Position numbers and translations under genes: made by a program. Below are positions 15,353 to 24,010 of a stretch of 64,000 nucleotides of DNA, piece after piece (the stretch's first letter is position 1; the number at the start of each line of letters is the position of its first letter). Below the pieces are notes generated by a model, which was not told where the DNA came from, ran no database searches, and saw only the letters and a list, made by a program, of their open reading frames with translations. The DNA comes from JADKAV01 sp041393775 (GTDB taxonomy: Bacteria; Actinomycetota; Actinomycetes; S36-B12; UBA10799): positions 1-64,000 of the forward strand of contig JAWKJM010000010.1 of assembly GCA_041393775.1 (NCBI GenBank), in the 5' to 3' direction.

Positions 15353-15744
15353 GGTGTCCCCGGTGGCGATTGACGGCGGCCGGGTTTGGCCGGGTCCATC
15401 TCGCCGGGCCAGTGTCCGAGCCGGCCGGGCAGCGGGACATCCTTGCGCAACGGGGCTCCCGCATCGTCTGGAAGAAGCAGCCGCCGGGGGTTGGGGTGTC
15501 CCGCGAAGGTCACACCGAACATCTCAGCGGTCTCCCGCTCGTGCCACGCAGCGCTCGGGAAGATGTCCGCCACCGATTCCACCGGGGCCGGCGCCTGGAC
15601 CAGACGGACCTCCCGGGGCGCATCCGAGCGCACCAGACAGGCCGTGATCCTCACCGTGCCGTCGGGGTTCTCGACGGCACTGAGCCAGTCGAGCACGTCG
15701 TAGCCGTCACCGCGCAACGCCAACAACATCTCGCGCCAGTTCAC
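15343..15744 (-). CDS. short NuoC-like (30 kDa complex I subunit family) protein
   Basis: 133 aa from a GTG start that overlaps the nuoB-like stop (GTGA). The NuoC signature is clear in the second half: AAWHERETAEMFGVTFAGHP, RRLLLPDDAG and PLRKDVPL. The N-terminal half of a normal NuoC is reduced to about 60 residues. It is translationally coupled to both neighbours, with no frameshift or stop, so it looks like a maintained gene rather than a remnant. The operon-encoded NuoC is at 38834-39526. Confidence 0.83.
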   Translation of the reverse strand: MNWREMLLALRGDGYDVLDWLSAVENPDGTVRITACLVRSDAPREVRLVQAPAPVESVADIFPSAAWHERETAEMFGVTFAGHPNPRRLLLPDDAGAPLRKDVPLPGRLGHWPGEMDPAKPGRRQSPPGTPWQ

Positions 15745-16073
15745 GCCAATGCCTCCCGCACCACCGCCGCGAGCGCCTCCGGGCGGGGCGGGCAGCCGGG
15801 AACCACCACATCGGCCTTGATCGCCTGCACGGCGTAAGAGTCCCAGTACGGCCCACCTGTGATCGTGCACACGCCGTACGCGACGACCAGTCGTGGCTGC
15901 GGGGCGGCGGCGATTTCGGCGGCGACCAGATCGGCCGCCGCTCGGGTCACGGTGCCGGCGACCACCACCACGTGCGGCCCCGGTATCTGCGCCAGCTCGG
16001 CGCTGGCACGCATAGCCGCCGCACTGCCGGCCTCAACCCCACAGCACGCGAGGTTGAGATACTGAACGTCCAC
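15741..16073 (-). CDS. short NuoB-like iron-sulfur protein
   Basis: 110 aa from the GTG at 16073 (a GTG three codons earlier is equally possible; neither has a strong ribosome-binding site). All four cysteines that bind cluster N2 in NuoB are kept: the CC pair (C10, C11), C69 in YGVCTITGG and C94 in PGCPPRPEAL. The spacings are shorter than in the operon NuoB, and the N-terminal membrane-facing part is missing. It is the first gene of the nuoB-C-I-like set, divergent from korA over a 140-nt gap. A hydrogenase-type small subunit is an alternative, but the CC pair favours NuoB. Confidence 0.82.
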   Translation of the reverse strand: MDVQYLNLACCGVEAGSAAAMRASAELAQIPGPHVVVVAGTVTRAAADLVAAEIAAAPQPRLVVAYGVCTITGGPYWDSYAVQAIKADVVVPGCPPRPEALAAVVREALA

Positions 16074-16213
16074 GCCGCTCACTGTATTCGCCCGCGGGGT
16101 ACCGTTGACTATGCACAGCGCTTCTCTTGTCGGCCGGCGATGTCCATAGTGCGTTCGCGAGCACCCTGGACTCCGGCAGATACTTGAATGAAGCAGCAAC
16201 AGCGAGGAAAGAC

Positions 16214-18064
16214 GTGGTTGACACCAAAAAGACCGTCCGCCTGAATCGGGTCATCGTGCGATTCGCCGGTGACTCCGGGGACGGCATGCAGTTGACCGGG
16301 GACCGGTTCACCTGGGAGTCGGCTGCACACGGCAACGACCTCTCGACCCTGCCGGACTTCCCCGCCGAGATCCGGGCGCCGCAGGGCACGCTGCCCGGAG
16401 TCAGCGCGTTCCAGATCCACTTCGCCGATCACGACATCCTGACTCCCGGCGACGCCCCGGATGTGCTGGTGGCCATGAATCCCGCGGGGCTGATGGCCAG
16501 TCTCCCGCTGCTCAAGCCCGCCGCCGAGATCATCGTCAACACCGACGAGTTCACCAAGCGCAACCTCACCAAGATCGGGCTGACCGACAACCCCTTGGAG
16601 GATGGAACGCTGAGCAACTACTCGGTCCATCCGGTCGGACTCACTTCTCTGACCGTCGCGGCGCTCGCAGACTTCGACCTCGGCAAGAAGGACGCAGAAC
16701 GCGCGAAGAACATGTTCGCCCTCGGTCTGCTCAGTTGGCTGTATCACCGGGACGTGGAGGCGACCGAGGACTTCCTCAGCGAGAAGTTCGCCCGCAAGCC
16801 CGAGATCCTCAAAGCCAACATCGCAGCGCTGCACGCCGGCTACAACTACGGCGACACGACCGAGGATTTCGTCGTCCGGTACGAGGTGGCGCCCGCCCCG
16901 ATGCCCGCGGGGACCTACCGGAACATCAGCGGGAACCTGGCCCTGTCCTACGGCCTGATCGCGGCTGCCCGATGCAGCGGGCTACCCCTGTTCCTGGGGT
17001 CCTATCCGATCACCCCGGCCAGCGACATCCTGCATGAACTGAGCCGTCAGAAGCACTTCAACGTCACGACCTTCCAGGCCGAGGACGAGATCGCCGGGAT
17101 CGGCGCCGCCCTTGGCGCGGCTTACGGCGGATCACTGGGCGTGACCACGACATCGGGTCCGGGACTGGCACTGAAGAGTGAGACCATCGGACTGGCGGTG
17201 GCACTGGAACTACCCCTGCTGGTCGTCGACGTCCAGCGTGGCGGCCCCTCGACCGGCTTGCCGACCAAGACCGAGCAGGCCGATCTCCTGCAGGCCCTGT
17301 ATGGGCGCAACGGAGAGTCCCCGGTGGCAGTGGTCGCCCCGCAGTCTCCGGCAGACTGCTTCGACGCTGCGATCGAGGCTGCCCGGATCGCGATCACGTA
17401 CCGCACGCCGGTGCTGCTGCTGTCCGACGGCTACCTGGCCAACGGTCAGGAGCCTTGGGCCATCCCCAGCCTGTCCGACCTGCCGGGCATCGAGCCCGGT
17501 TTCGCCACCCAGCCGAACGGGCCCGATGGCGAGTTCCTGCCGTTCTTGCGCGATCCCGAGACCCAGGCCCGGCCGTGGGCGATCCCAGGAACCCCTGGAC
17601 TTGCCCACCGTGTCGGCGGCATCGAGAAGGCCGACCGTACCGGACATATCTCGTACGACCCGGACAACCACGATCGGATGGTCCACCTGCGACAGGCCAA
17701 GATCGACGGAATCGAGGTCCCCGACCTCGAGGTGGACGATCCCAGTGGCGACGCGGAACTGCTGGTCATCGGCTGGGGGTCCACCTACGGTCCGATCAAA
17801 GCCGGTGTCCGGCGGGTCCGCAAGGAGGGCAAGAAGGTGGCCCAGGCGCACCTTCGCCACCTCAGCCCGATGCCCAGGAACACTGGTGAGGTACTGAAGT
17901 CCTACCGCAAGGTCCTCGTGCCCGAGATGAACCTGGGCCAACTCGCATTGCTGCTGCGCGGACGGTTCCTGGTCGACGCGGTGGGCTTCAACCAGGTGCG
18001 CGGACTGCCGTTCAACGCACCGCAGATGCAAGAGGTCATCGACCGGACTCTCGAGGAGGTCTGA
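16214..18064 (+). CDS. korA: 2-oxoglutarate:ferredoxin oxidoreductase, fused gamma-alpha subunit
   Basis: 616 aa from a GTG with GAGGAAA 3-4 nt upstream; an earlier start at 16127 has no support. The N-terminal gamma domain (about 1-190) has RFAGDSGDGMQLTGDRFTWE. The alpha domain (about 215-616) has YPITPASDILHELS, FQAEDEIAGIGAALGAAYGG, TSGPGLALKSE and GGPSTGLPTKTEQADLL. This is the fused type known as KorA in mycobacteria, which oxidises 2-oxoglutarate to succinyl-CoA with ferredoxin. It overlaps korB by one nucleotide. No delta (ferredoxin) subunit is in this transcript; a NuoI-like ferredoxin is encoded divergently. Confidence 0.93.
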   Translation: MVDTKKTVRLNRVIVRFAGDSGDGMQLTGDRFTWESAAHGNDLSTLPDFPAEIRAPQGTLPGVSAFQIHFADHDILTPGDAPDVLVAMNPAGLMASLPLLKPAAEIIVNTDEFTKRNLTKIGLTDNPLEDGTLSNYSVHPVGLTSLTVAALADFDLGKKDAERAKNMFALGLLSWLYHRDVEATEDFLSEKFARKPEILKANIAALHAGYNYGDTTEDFVVRYEVAPAPMPAGTYRNISGNLALSYGLIAAARCSGLPLFLGSYPITPASDILHELSRQKHFNVTTFQAEDEIAGIGAALGAAYGGSLGVTTTSGPGLALKSETIGLAVALELPLLVVDVQRGGPSTGLPTKTEQADLLQALYGRNGESPVAVVAPQSPADCFDAAIEAARIAITYRTPVLLLSDGYLANGQEPWAIPSLSDLPGIEPGFATQPNGPDGEFLPFLRDPETQARPWAIPGTPGLAHRVGGIEKADRTGHISYDPDNHDRMVHLRQAKIDGIEVPDLEVDDPSGDAELLVIGWGSTYGPIKAGVRRVRKEGKKVAQAHLRHLSPMPRNTGEVLKSYRKVLVPEMNLGQLALLLRGRFLVDAVGFNQVRGLPFNAPQMQEVIDRTLEEV

Positions 18065-19038
18065 TGCCGGACGTCACGCTCAAGGCCAAGGACTTCAAGT
18101 CCGACCAAGAGGTTCGCTGGTGCCCCGGCTGCGGCGACTACGCCATCCTGGCCGCCGTCCAGTCGTTCTTGCCCGAGCTGGGCCGTAGGCCCGAGGACAT
18201 CGTCTTCGTCTCGGGGATCGGGTGTTCCTCACGGTTCCCCTACTACTTGTCGACCTATGGCCTGCACTCCATCCACGGTCGGGCTCCGGCCATCGCCACC
18301 GGCCTCTCGGTGAGCCGGCCCGATCTGGACGTGTGGGTGGTCACCGGTGACGGCGATGCGCTGTCGATCGGGGGCAACCATCTGATCCACGCCATGCGCA
18401 GGAATGTCAACATCACCATCCTGCTGTTCAACAACCGGATCTACGGGCTGACCAAGGGCCAGTACTCCCCCACCTCCGAACCCGGCAAGATCACCAAGTC
18501 CACCCCGGCCGGCTCGGTCGACCGGCCCTTCAACCCCATCTCACTGGCGTTGGGAGCAGAAGCCACATTCGTGGCCCGCACCATCGACTCCGACCGCGGT
18601 CACCTCATCGAGGTACTGCGCGCGGCATCCGAGCACGACGGCACCTCGCTGGTCGAGATCTACCAGAACTGCAACATCTTCAACGACGGCGCCTTCGACC
18701 TGGTGAAGGACCCGCAAACCCGCGACGAGGCCCTGATCCGCCTGAAGGCGGGCGAGCCCATCGTGTTCGGCGAGCGGCGGATCGTGCGTGACGCGGGCGG
18801 CCGCCTACGGGTCGCGACCGAGGGCGAGGCGGTGGTCCACGACCCGGCGGACCTCGAATTGGCGTTCGGCCTTTCGAGGCTGTCCGGGGTCGAACTGGAC
18901 CACACCCCGGTCGGCATCTTCCGGCAGGTTGACCAACCCACTTACGACGCGGGTGTGCGGGCACAGGTCGACGACCGCGCCGGTGACGAGGATCTGCAGT
19001 CCCTGCTCACAGGGCCGGATCCCTGGACCGTGACCTGA
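18064..19038 (+). CDS. korB: 2-oxoglutarate:ferredoxin oxidoreductase, beta (TPP) subunit
   Basis: 324 aa, thiamine-diphosphate-binding subunit forming the active site with KorA. The [4Fe-4S] ligands start in RWCPGCGDYAIL and GIGCSSRFPYY. The TPP/Mg motif is GDGDALSIGGNHLIHAMRRN followed by NNRIYGLTKGQYSPTS. The last 60 residues are variable. The stop is followed without a gap by a RarD-like reading frame. Confidence 0.93.
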   Translation: MPDVTLKAKDFKSDQEVRWCPGCGDYAILAAVQSFLPELGRRPEDIVFVSGIGCSSRFPYYLSTYGLHSIHGRAPAIATGLSVSRPDLDVWVVTGDGDALSIGGNHLIHAMRRNVNITILLFNNRIYGLTKGQYSPTSEPGKITKSTPAGSVDRPFNPISLALGAEATFVARTIDSDRGHLIEVLRAASEHDGTSLVEIYQNCNIFNDGAFDLVKDPQTRDEALIRLKAGEPIVFGERRIVRDAGGRLRVATEGEAVVHDPADLELAFGLSRLSGVELDHTPVGIFRQVDQPTYDAGVRAQVDDRAGDEDLQSLLTGPDPWTVT

Positions 19039-19928
19039 AGACCGACCGCGCAGGTCTGATCTTCGGGATCGGCGCTTACACACTGTGGGGGTTGTTCCCG
19101 CTCTACTGGCCGTTGCTGGCTCCGGCATCGTCGTGGGAGATCCTCGCCCACCGCATGGTGTGGAGCTTTGTGTTCCTCCTCGGGATCAACTTCGTCATGC
19201 GCAGTTGGCCGCAGGTCCGGGACGCCTTCGCTCAGACCCGGGCGAGGCGGCTGCTGCTGACGGCGGCCGCTTTGGTCTCCGTCAACTGGGGGACCTACAT
19301 CTGGGCGGTCAACCACGGCTATGTCGTGGAGTCCTCGCTGGGGTATTTCATCAACCCGCTGGTCTCGGTCGCACTCGGGGTGCTGGTCCTCGGCGAGAGC
19401 CTACGGCGCCCGCAATGGATCGCAGTGGGCATCGCGGCAGTCGCCGTTGCGGTGCTGACCCTGTCATACGGCCGCCCGCCATGGATCGCCTTGATCCTAG
19501 CGTTCTCGTTCGGCACCTATGGCCTCGTCCGCAAGAAGGCGGGTGTGCAGGCAGTGCCCGCGTTGACCATCGAGACGGGTTTCCAGGTGCCGTTCGCGCT
19601 GACCTACTTCGGGTTCCTGGCGGCAAGCGGCGCGATGGTGTTCGGCGACTCGCCCGGCAACTCCGCCATGCTGATGACCGCCGGCATCGCCACCACCGTG
19701 CCGCTGCTGTTGTTCGGTGCGGCGGCCATCCGGATCCCGCTGGTCACCCTTGGGTTGCTGCAGTATCTGGCACCGGTGATCCAGTTCATCATCGGAATCA
19801 CCTACTTCGGCGAGCACATGCCGGTGGAGCGCTGGGTCGGCTTCACACTGGTGTGGCTGGCGCTGGTCGTCTTCACCGTGGACGTCGTGCGGCACACGCG
19901 GCGGCCGGCGGCCGAGGCGCCGGTGTAG
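19035..19928 (+). CDS. RarD/EamA family transporter
   Basis: About 297 aa, ten hydrophobic segments, EamA fold; RarD proteins are drug/metabolite-type permeases. Family sequence GIGAYTLWGLFPLYWPLL and SSWEILAHRMVWSF is clear. The start is odd: between an in-frame stop at 18984 and the homology there is no ATG, GTG or TTG. CTG at 19035, overlapping the korB stop, would give the expected N-terminus, whereas the TTG at 19092 would remove most of the first helix. The CTG start is therefore a proposal based on length and coupling to korB. Confidence 0.8.
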   Translation: MKTDRAGLIFGIGAYTLWGLFPLYWPLLAPASSWEILAHRMVWSFVFLLGINFVMRSWPQVRDAFAQTRARRLLLTAAALVSVNWGTYIWAVNHGYVVESSLGYFINPLVSVALGVLVLGESLRRPQWIAVGIAAVAVAVLTLSYGRPPWIALILAFSFGTYGLVRKKAGVQAVPALTIETGFQVPFALTYFGFLAASGAMVFGDSPGNSAMLMTAGIATTVPLLLFGAAAIRIPLVTLGLLQYLAPVIQFIIGITYFGEHMPVERWVGFTLVWLALVVFTVDVVRHTRRPAAEAPV

Positions 19929-19948
19929 ACGCCCGTTCTGACAGCGTC

Positions 19949-20066
19949 ATTGTGACGAAGTTGCCGACCCACCACCGCTTGTGTGACGAAGGTGGCCGGT
20001 CCGAGCGCGCCGGACCACGCACCTTCGTCACAATGCCACCCGGAGCCCCGCAACTTCGTTGCACAG
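19949..20066. repeat. nested-palindrome repeat, copy 3
   Basis: Outer arms TTGTGACGAAGTTGC and GCAACTTCGTTGCACA; inner arms TGTGACGAAGGTG and CGCACCTTCGTCACAA. It occupies the gap between the convergent rarD-like and glycerophosphodiesterase genes. Confidence 0.85.
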
Positions 20067-20076
20067 GACCGTGCCC

Positions 20077-21198
20077 CTACTTCAGGCGGTAGCTCTTCGC
20101 CTTCTTGAATGCCGTGTACTTCGGGGTCTTCTTCGCCTTGTAGGTGATCTTCACCTTTCCCGAAGCACGGGTGCGGACGCTGACCCGGCCGTTCTTGCCC
20201 TTCACGGCCTTGCCCTTGCCGGTGACTTTGACCGTCACCTTCTTTCCGGCGTTGGTCTTGCAGGTCTTCTTCAGCAGGACGACAGTCGCATCCCCGGGCA
20301 GCTTTTTCGGCAGTTTCGCGCACTTAGCCTTCTGCTTCTTCGGGGTCTGGCAGTAGGTCGTGGAGTCTGCCCACTTCTGGTACTCGGCCGGGTAGTCGGT
20401 GATGATGCCCTTCGGCTTCAGTTTGGCCATCGCGTCCCAGCCCGCCGGGTCATCACCCTTGGTGACCAGGTTGTACCAGGCGTACAGCGTGATGCCGGCC
20501 TTGCGCATCTCGGTGGCGATACTCGGGTCGTTGCTGAGCACCACGTTGATGAGTCCGGCGTACGCGCCCTGCGGAACGTCCGACGGCTTCACGACCAGCC
20601 CGGACAAGGGGTCCTGGAACCAGATCTGGGGGAATCCCGGCAGCAGCGTCTTGAACTGGGCCAGTTCGGGCTTCAAGAACGACGGCACCACGACGTCGGC
20701 GCCGCTGGCCTTGATCTTGGCGGCGTAGTCATTGATCCAGACCTGGTTCTCGATCTCGGGCTTGTACTCCGGCCACAACTGGACGTTGTTCTCTTTGGCG
20801 AACTGCAGAAGCGCTTCGAAATGCGGGATCGCGCCGGCACCGTTCTTCAGCTGGAGACTGTCGATGTAGGCGATGTCGACGTCCTGGACCAGGCCAGAGC
20901 CGTTGGTGGTCCGGCTCAGTTGCGCGTCGTGCATGATGACCGGCACGTTGTCCTTGGTCCAGCGCACATCCGTTTCCAGCACCTTGACGCCCAGGCCCAC
21001 AGACTTCTGGAACGCCGGCCAGGAGTTCTCCAGGTAGTAGGGGTCCTTGCCCACGCCACCACCCCCGCGGTGGGCGATCAACTGCGGCACCGCGCACTTG
21101 GAGGCTTGCAGTGAGGCTTGCGGCTGGACAGGTTCAGCGGCCACTGCCGGGGTCACCCCGGAGACGACGAGTGCCGCACAGATCAACGCGATACGCAT
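20077..21198 (-). CDS. secreted glycerophosphodiester phosphodiesterase with basic C-terminal tail
   Basis: 373 aa. A signal peptide (MRIALICAALVVSGVTPAVA, cleavage about 20/21) indicates export. The GDPD domain has LIAHRGGGG, LENSWPAFQKSVGLGVKVLE, TDVRWTKDNVPVIMHDAQLS and PEYKP, giving the metal-binding and catalytic His/Glu/Asp set for hydrolysis of glycerophosphodiesters. After about residue 285 a Lys-rich segment (two Cys, many KK and GK) of roughly 85 residues may bind anionic wall polymers or membranes; that is inference. It follows the AGPS-like gene by 52 nt. Confidence 0.9.
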   Translation of the reverse strand: MRIALICAALVVSGVTPAVAAEPVQPQASLQASKCAVPQLIAHRGGGGVGKDPYYLENSWPAFQKSVGLGVKVLETDVRWTKDNVPVIMHDAQLSRTTNGSGLVQDVDIAYIDSLQLKNGAGAIPHFEALLQFAKENNVQLWPEYKPEIENQVWINDYAAKIKASGADVVVPSFLKPELAQFKTLLPGFPQIWFQDPLSGLVVKPSDVPQGAYAGLINVVLSNDPSIATEMRKAGITLYAWYNLVTKGDDPAGWDAMAKLKPKGIITDYPAEYQKWADSTTYCQTPKKQKAKCAKLPKKLPGDATVVLLKKTCKTNAGKKVTVKVTGKGKAVKGKNGRVSVRTRASGKVKITYKAKKTPKYTAFKKAKSYRLK

Positions 21199-21250
21199 GG
21201 CCGCAAGATACCGTGCCCGCAGCGGTGGTTACTCATCGGAACCCGGAGGG

Positions 21251-22804
21251 TCAATCCGTGCGGGCAGCCACCAGCACGCCCGGGTTCAGGACCCCCCTCG
21301 GATCGACCCGGGTCTTGACCGCCTCCAGCGCCGAACCGAACAAGCCCGGACGCTGCTGTTCGTACCACGGTGCATGATCGCGGCCGACGGCGTGGTGGTG
21401 CGTGATCGTGCCGCCGGCGGCCAGCAGGGCATCACTCACGCGGGCCTTGATGGCGTCCCAGATCTCGATCTCATCGCCACGGGGTACCGGTGCCAGAACG
21501 GTGAAGTACGGCGCCGCCCCATCGGGGTAGACATGGGTGAGCCGACACGTGACCCGGCCGGGGCGTCCGCACAGGTCCATGACGGCCGACTGCGCCGTCG
21601 CCCGCACCGAACTGATCAAGGCATCGAGGCGTTCCCACGTCACGGCCGTTTCGAACGTCTCGGCCATGACCCCGAGACTGACCAGGGTGTCGCGCAGGTA
21701 GGGGGCCTGCAGGAAAGCTCCTCGCCAGGCACGGGCACCATCGGTCGCCTGCTGCAGATCGCCGCCATGGGATGCACAGATGGTGGTGGCGGCCGCCGTG
21801 TCCGCCGAAACGTCCACACCGCCCTCGAACCCAAGCACGAGCATCGGCCTGGAGTCTTCGCCCGGCGCCTCAGCACCGTCTATCAACCGGCAGTTGGCCG
21901 GTCTCAGGCCCGCCTGCAACACGTCCCGGATTGCCGCACACCCCGACTCGAAAGAAGGGAACCGCAGGGTGGCGCTGGATTTGAATTCCGGGCGGGGAAC
22001 GACTCGCAGCCATGCCTGCGTGATGACCCCGAGCGCGCCCTCACTGCCGAGCAGAATCGCGTCGGGACTCGGTCCCGCGCCACTTGCCGGCAGTCGGCGC
22101 GACTCCCAGACCCCCTGGGGGGTGATGGCGCGGATCGACTCCACGAGGTCGTCTATATGGGTCAGCCCACTCGCGTAGTGGCCACCGGCCCTGGTTGCGA
22201 TCCACCCGCCGACCGTGGCGAACTCGAATGATTGCGGGAAGAACCGGGTGGTCAGACCCGAGTTCCGCAACTGGGCCTCGGCCACGGGCCCCGCCGCGCC
22301 GGCCTGGATCAACGCCGCCCGAGAAACCTCATCCACGGCCAGCACCTTGTCCATACGGCGGGTGTCGAGGCTGACCACACCGTTGTACGCGCCGAGCCCA
22401 CGCGGTTCGACGCCACCCACCACGCTCGTCCCACCCCCGAACGGAATCACGGCGGCACCGACGGTCTCCGCCCACTCCAGTACCCGCTCGACATCCGTCT
22501 CGGTGCTCGGCAGCGCCACGAAGTCGGGTGCGCTCGCGAAGTCGCCCCGGAAGCCGCGCACGATGTCCCGGTAGGCCTTGCCCAATGCGTGCGTGGCCCT
22601 GGCATGCCGGTCCGTTTCGGCGATGTCGATCAGTGGGCCCGGCTCGAGGCGGGGCTCCGGGACCGTCGCCTCCTCCAGCGGGACCGGCATCTGCACATCC
22701 AGTGGCCCGAAACCGAGATGGTCAATGACCGCGGGGGCGGCCGCCGTGATCTGTTCATGTGTCAGTGCGGACTCAGCGTCTCCCCAACCCCAGTGTTTGC
22801 GCAT
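21251..22804 (-). CDS. FAD-linked oxidase, alkyldihydroxyacetonephosphate synthase-like
   Basis: 517 aa from MRKHWGWGDAESALTHEQI (GGGGG upstream; a start 39 nt earlier is unlikely). The VAO/PCMH-type FAD domain has IPFGGGTSVVGGVEP, LDTRRMDKVL, FFPQSFEFATVGGWIATRAG and LLGSEGALGVITQAWLRV. The C-terminal domain ends in HHHAVGRDHAPWYEQQRPG and VDPRGVLNPGVL, typical of AGPS. AGPS exchanges an acyl for an alkyl group on dihydroxyacetone phosphate; bacterial homologues may act on other substrates. It is divergent from an acyl-CoA dehydrogenase. Confidence 0.85.
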   Translation of the reverse strand: MRKHWGWGDAESALTHEQITAAAPAVIDHLGFGPLDVQMPVPLEEATVPEPRLEPGPLIDIAETDRHARATHALGKAYRDIVRGFRGDFASAPDFVALPSTETDVERVLEWAETVGAAVIPFGGGTSVVGGVEPRGLGAYNGVVSLDTRRMDKVLAVDEVSRAALIQAGAAGPVAEAQLRNSGLTTRFFPQSFEFATVGGWIATRAGGHYASGLTHIDDLVESIRAITPQGVWESRRLPASGAGPSPDAILLGSEGALGVITQAWLRVVPRPEFKSSATLRFPSFESGCAAIRDVLQAGLRPANCRLIDGAEAPGEDSRPMLVLGFEGGVDVSADTAAATTICASHGGDLQQATDGARAWRGAFLQAPYLRDTLVSLGVMAETFETAVTWERLDALISSVRATAQSAVMDLCGRPGRVTCRLTHVYPDGAAPYFTVLAPVPRGDEIEIWDAIKARVSDALLAAGGTITHHHAVGRDHAPWYEQQRPGLFGSALEAVKTRVDPRGVLNPGVLVAARTD

Positions 22805-22856
22805 GGCCCCCAGTCTGGCAATGCTGCAGCCCAGGCAACTCACCTAGGGTGAAGTC

Positions 22857-23975
22857 ATGGCTGAGTTCATGACCGACGAACGCTCCGCGCTGGCCAACGC
22901 CGTTCGCGGCTTCACCGTCGAGCAGATCGCACCCAACCTGGCCCAATGGGAGAACGACGGTGAACTGCCGCGAGAACTGCACAAGCAGGCGGCCGCGCTC
23001 GGCCTGCTGGGGATCGGGTACGACCAGGGCGTCGGTGGAAGCGGCGGGGACCTGCGCGACCTCTGCGTGGTGACCGAAGCGGTTCTCGCCGGCGGCGGGT
23101 CGGGTGGCGTGGTGGCCGGCCTGTTCACCCATGGGATCGCGATTCCGCACATCATCGACACGCAGGACGCGGACCTGATCGACCGCTGGGTCCGACCGGT
23201 GCTTGCGGGAGAGATGATCGCCTGTCTGGGGGTGACGGAGCCCGGCGGCGGGTCGGACGTCGCCAACCTGCGGACCCGCGCCGACGCGTCCGGCGACGGC
23301 TGGGTGCTCAACGGGTCCAAGACCTTCATCACATCAGGTGCTCGGGCCGACGTCGCCGTCGTCGCGGCTCGTCTGCGCGGGGCCCCCGGCGCCGCGGGCG
23401 TAGGACTTTTCGCCGTTCCCACCGACCAGCCCGGTTACCAGGTGACGAGCCGGCTCACCAAGATGGGATGGCACTGCAGCGACACCGCCGAACTCGGGCT
23501 GGTGGATGCCACCGCTGAGCTGATCACCGAGGACGGGTTCGCCTCACTGGCCCGGCATTTCGCCATTGAGCGACTGTCGCTGGGGGTCACCGGCTACGCC
23601 ACATCGGCTCGTTGCGTGGACCTGACCCGGGATTGGATAACGCAGCGGGAGACGTTCGGCCGACCGCTGGCGACGCGGCAGGTGGTGCGACATACGTTCG
23701 TGGAGATGAACCGTCGCACCGACGTGGCCCGGTCCTACATCCGGTCCATCGCGGCTGCCGACGATGTCACGGTCCTCGATGCCATCTACGCGAAACAGAC
23801 CGGGGTCAACTGTGCCGCTTTCGTCACCGACCGCGCTGTGCAGTTGCTCGGCGGCATGGGCTACGTGTCCGACGGCGAGGTCGAACGCCACTACCGGGAC
23901 GTCCGGATCCTGGGTATCGGCGGGGGCGCGGACGAGGTCATGGCGGATCTGGCGGCCCGACTGCTGGGACTGTAG
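22857..23975 (+). CDS. acyl-CoA dehydrogenase family protein
   Basis: 372 aa flavoprotein of fatty-acid or branched-chain acyl-CoA oxidation. Motifs are CLGVTEPGGGSDVANLRTRA (FAD/substrate), GSKTFITSGARAD and the C-terminal QLLGGMGYVSDGEVERHYRD followed by VRILGIGGGADEV. The last block lacks the usual YEGT glutamate (here IGGGA), so the catalytic base may instead be the Glu in FAIERLSLG, as in isovaleryl-CoA dehydrogenases. It shares a 52-nt divergent gap with the AGPS-like gene and converges on the prenyl synthase across a long palindrome. Confidence 0.9.
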   Translation: MAEFMTDERSALANAVRGFTVEQIAPNLAQWENDGELPRELHKQAAALGLLGIGYDQGVGGSGGDLRDLCVVTEAVLAGGGSGGVVAGLFTHGIAIPHIIDTQDADLIDRWVRPVLAGEMIACLGVTEPGGGSDVANLRTRADASGDGWVLNGSKTFITSGARADVAVVAARLRGAPGAAGVGLFAVPTDQPGYQVTSRLTKMGWHCSDTAELGLVDATAELITEDGFASLARHFAIERLSLGVTGYATSARCVDLTRDWITQRETFGRPLATRQVVRHTFVEMNRRTDVARSYIRSIAAADDVTVLDAIYAKQTGVNCAAFVTDRAVQLLGGMGYVSDGEVERHYRDVRILGIGGGADEVMADLAARLLGL

Positions 23976-24010
23976 CCGCCTCGGGAACGGCAGACGGCTG
24001 ACAAACTCGC

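Noticed and set aside
16127..16213. Earlier start for korA
   Set aside because: GTG 16214 has GAGGAAA upstream and family sequence starts soon after; the extension would cover most of the divergent control region.
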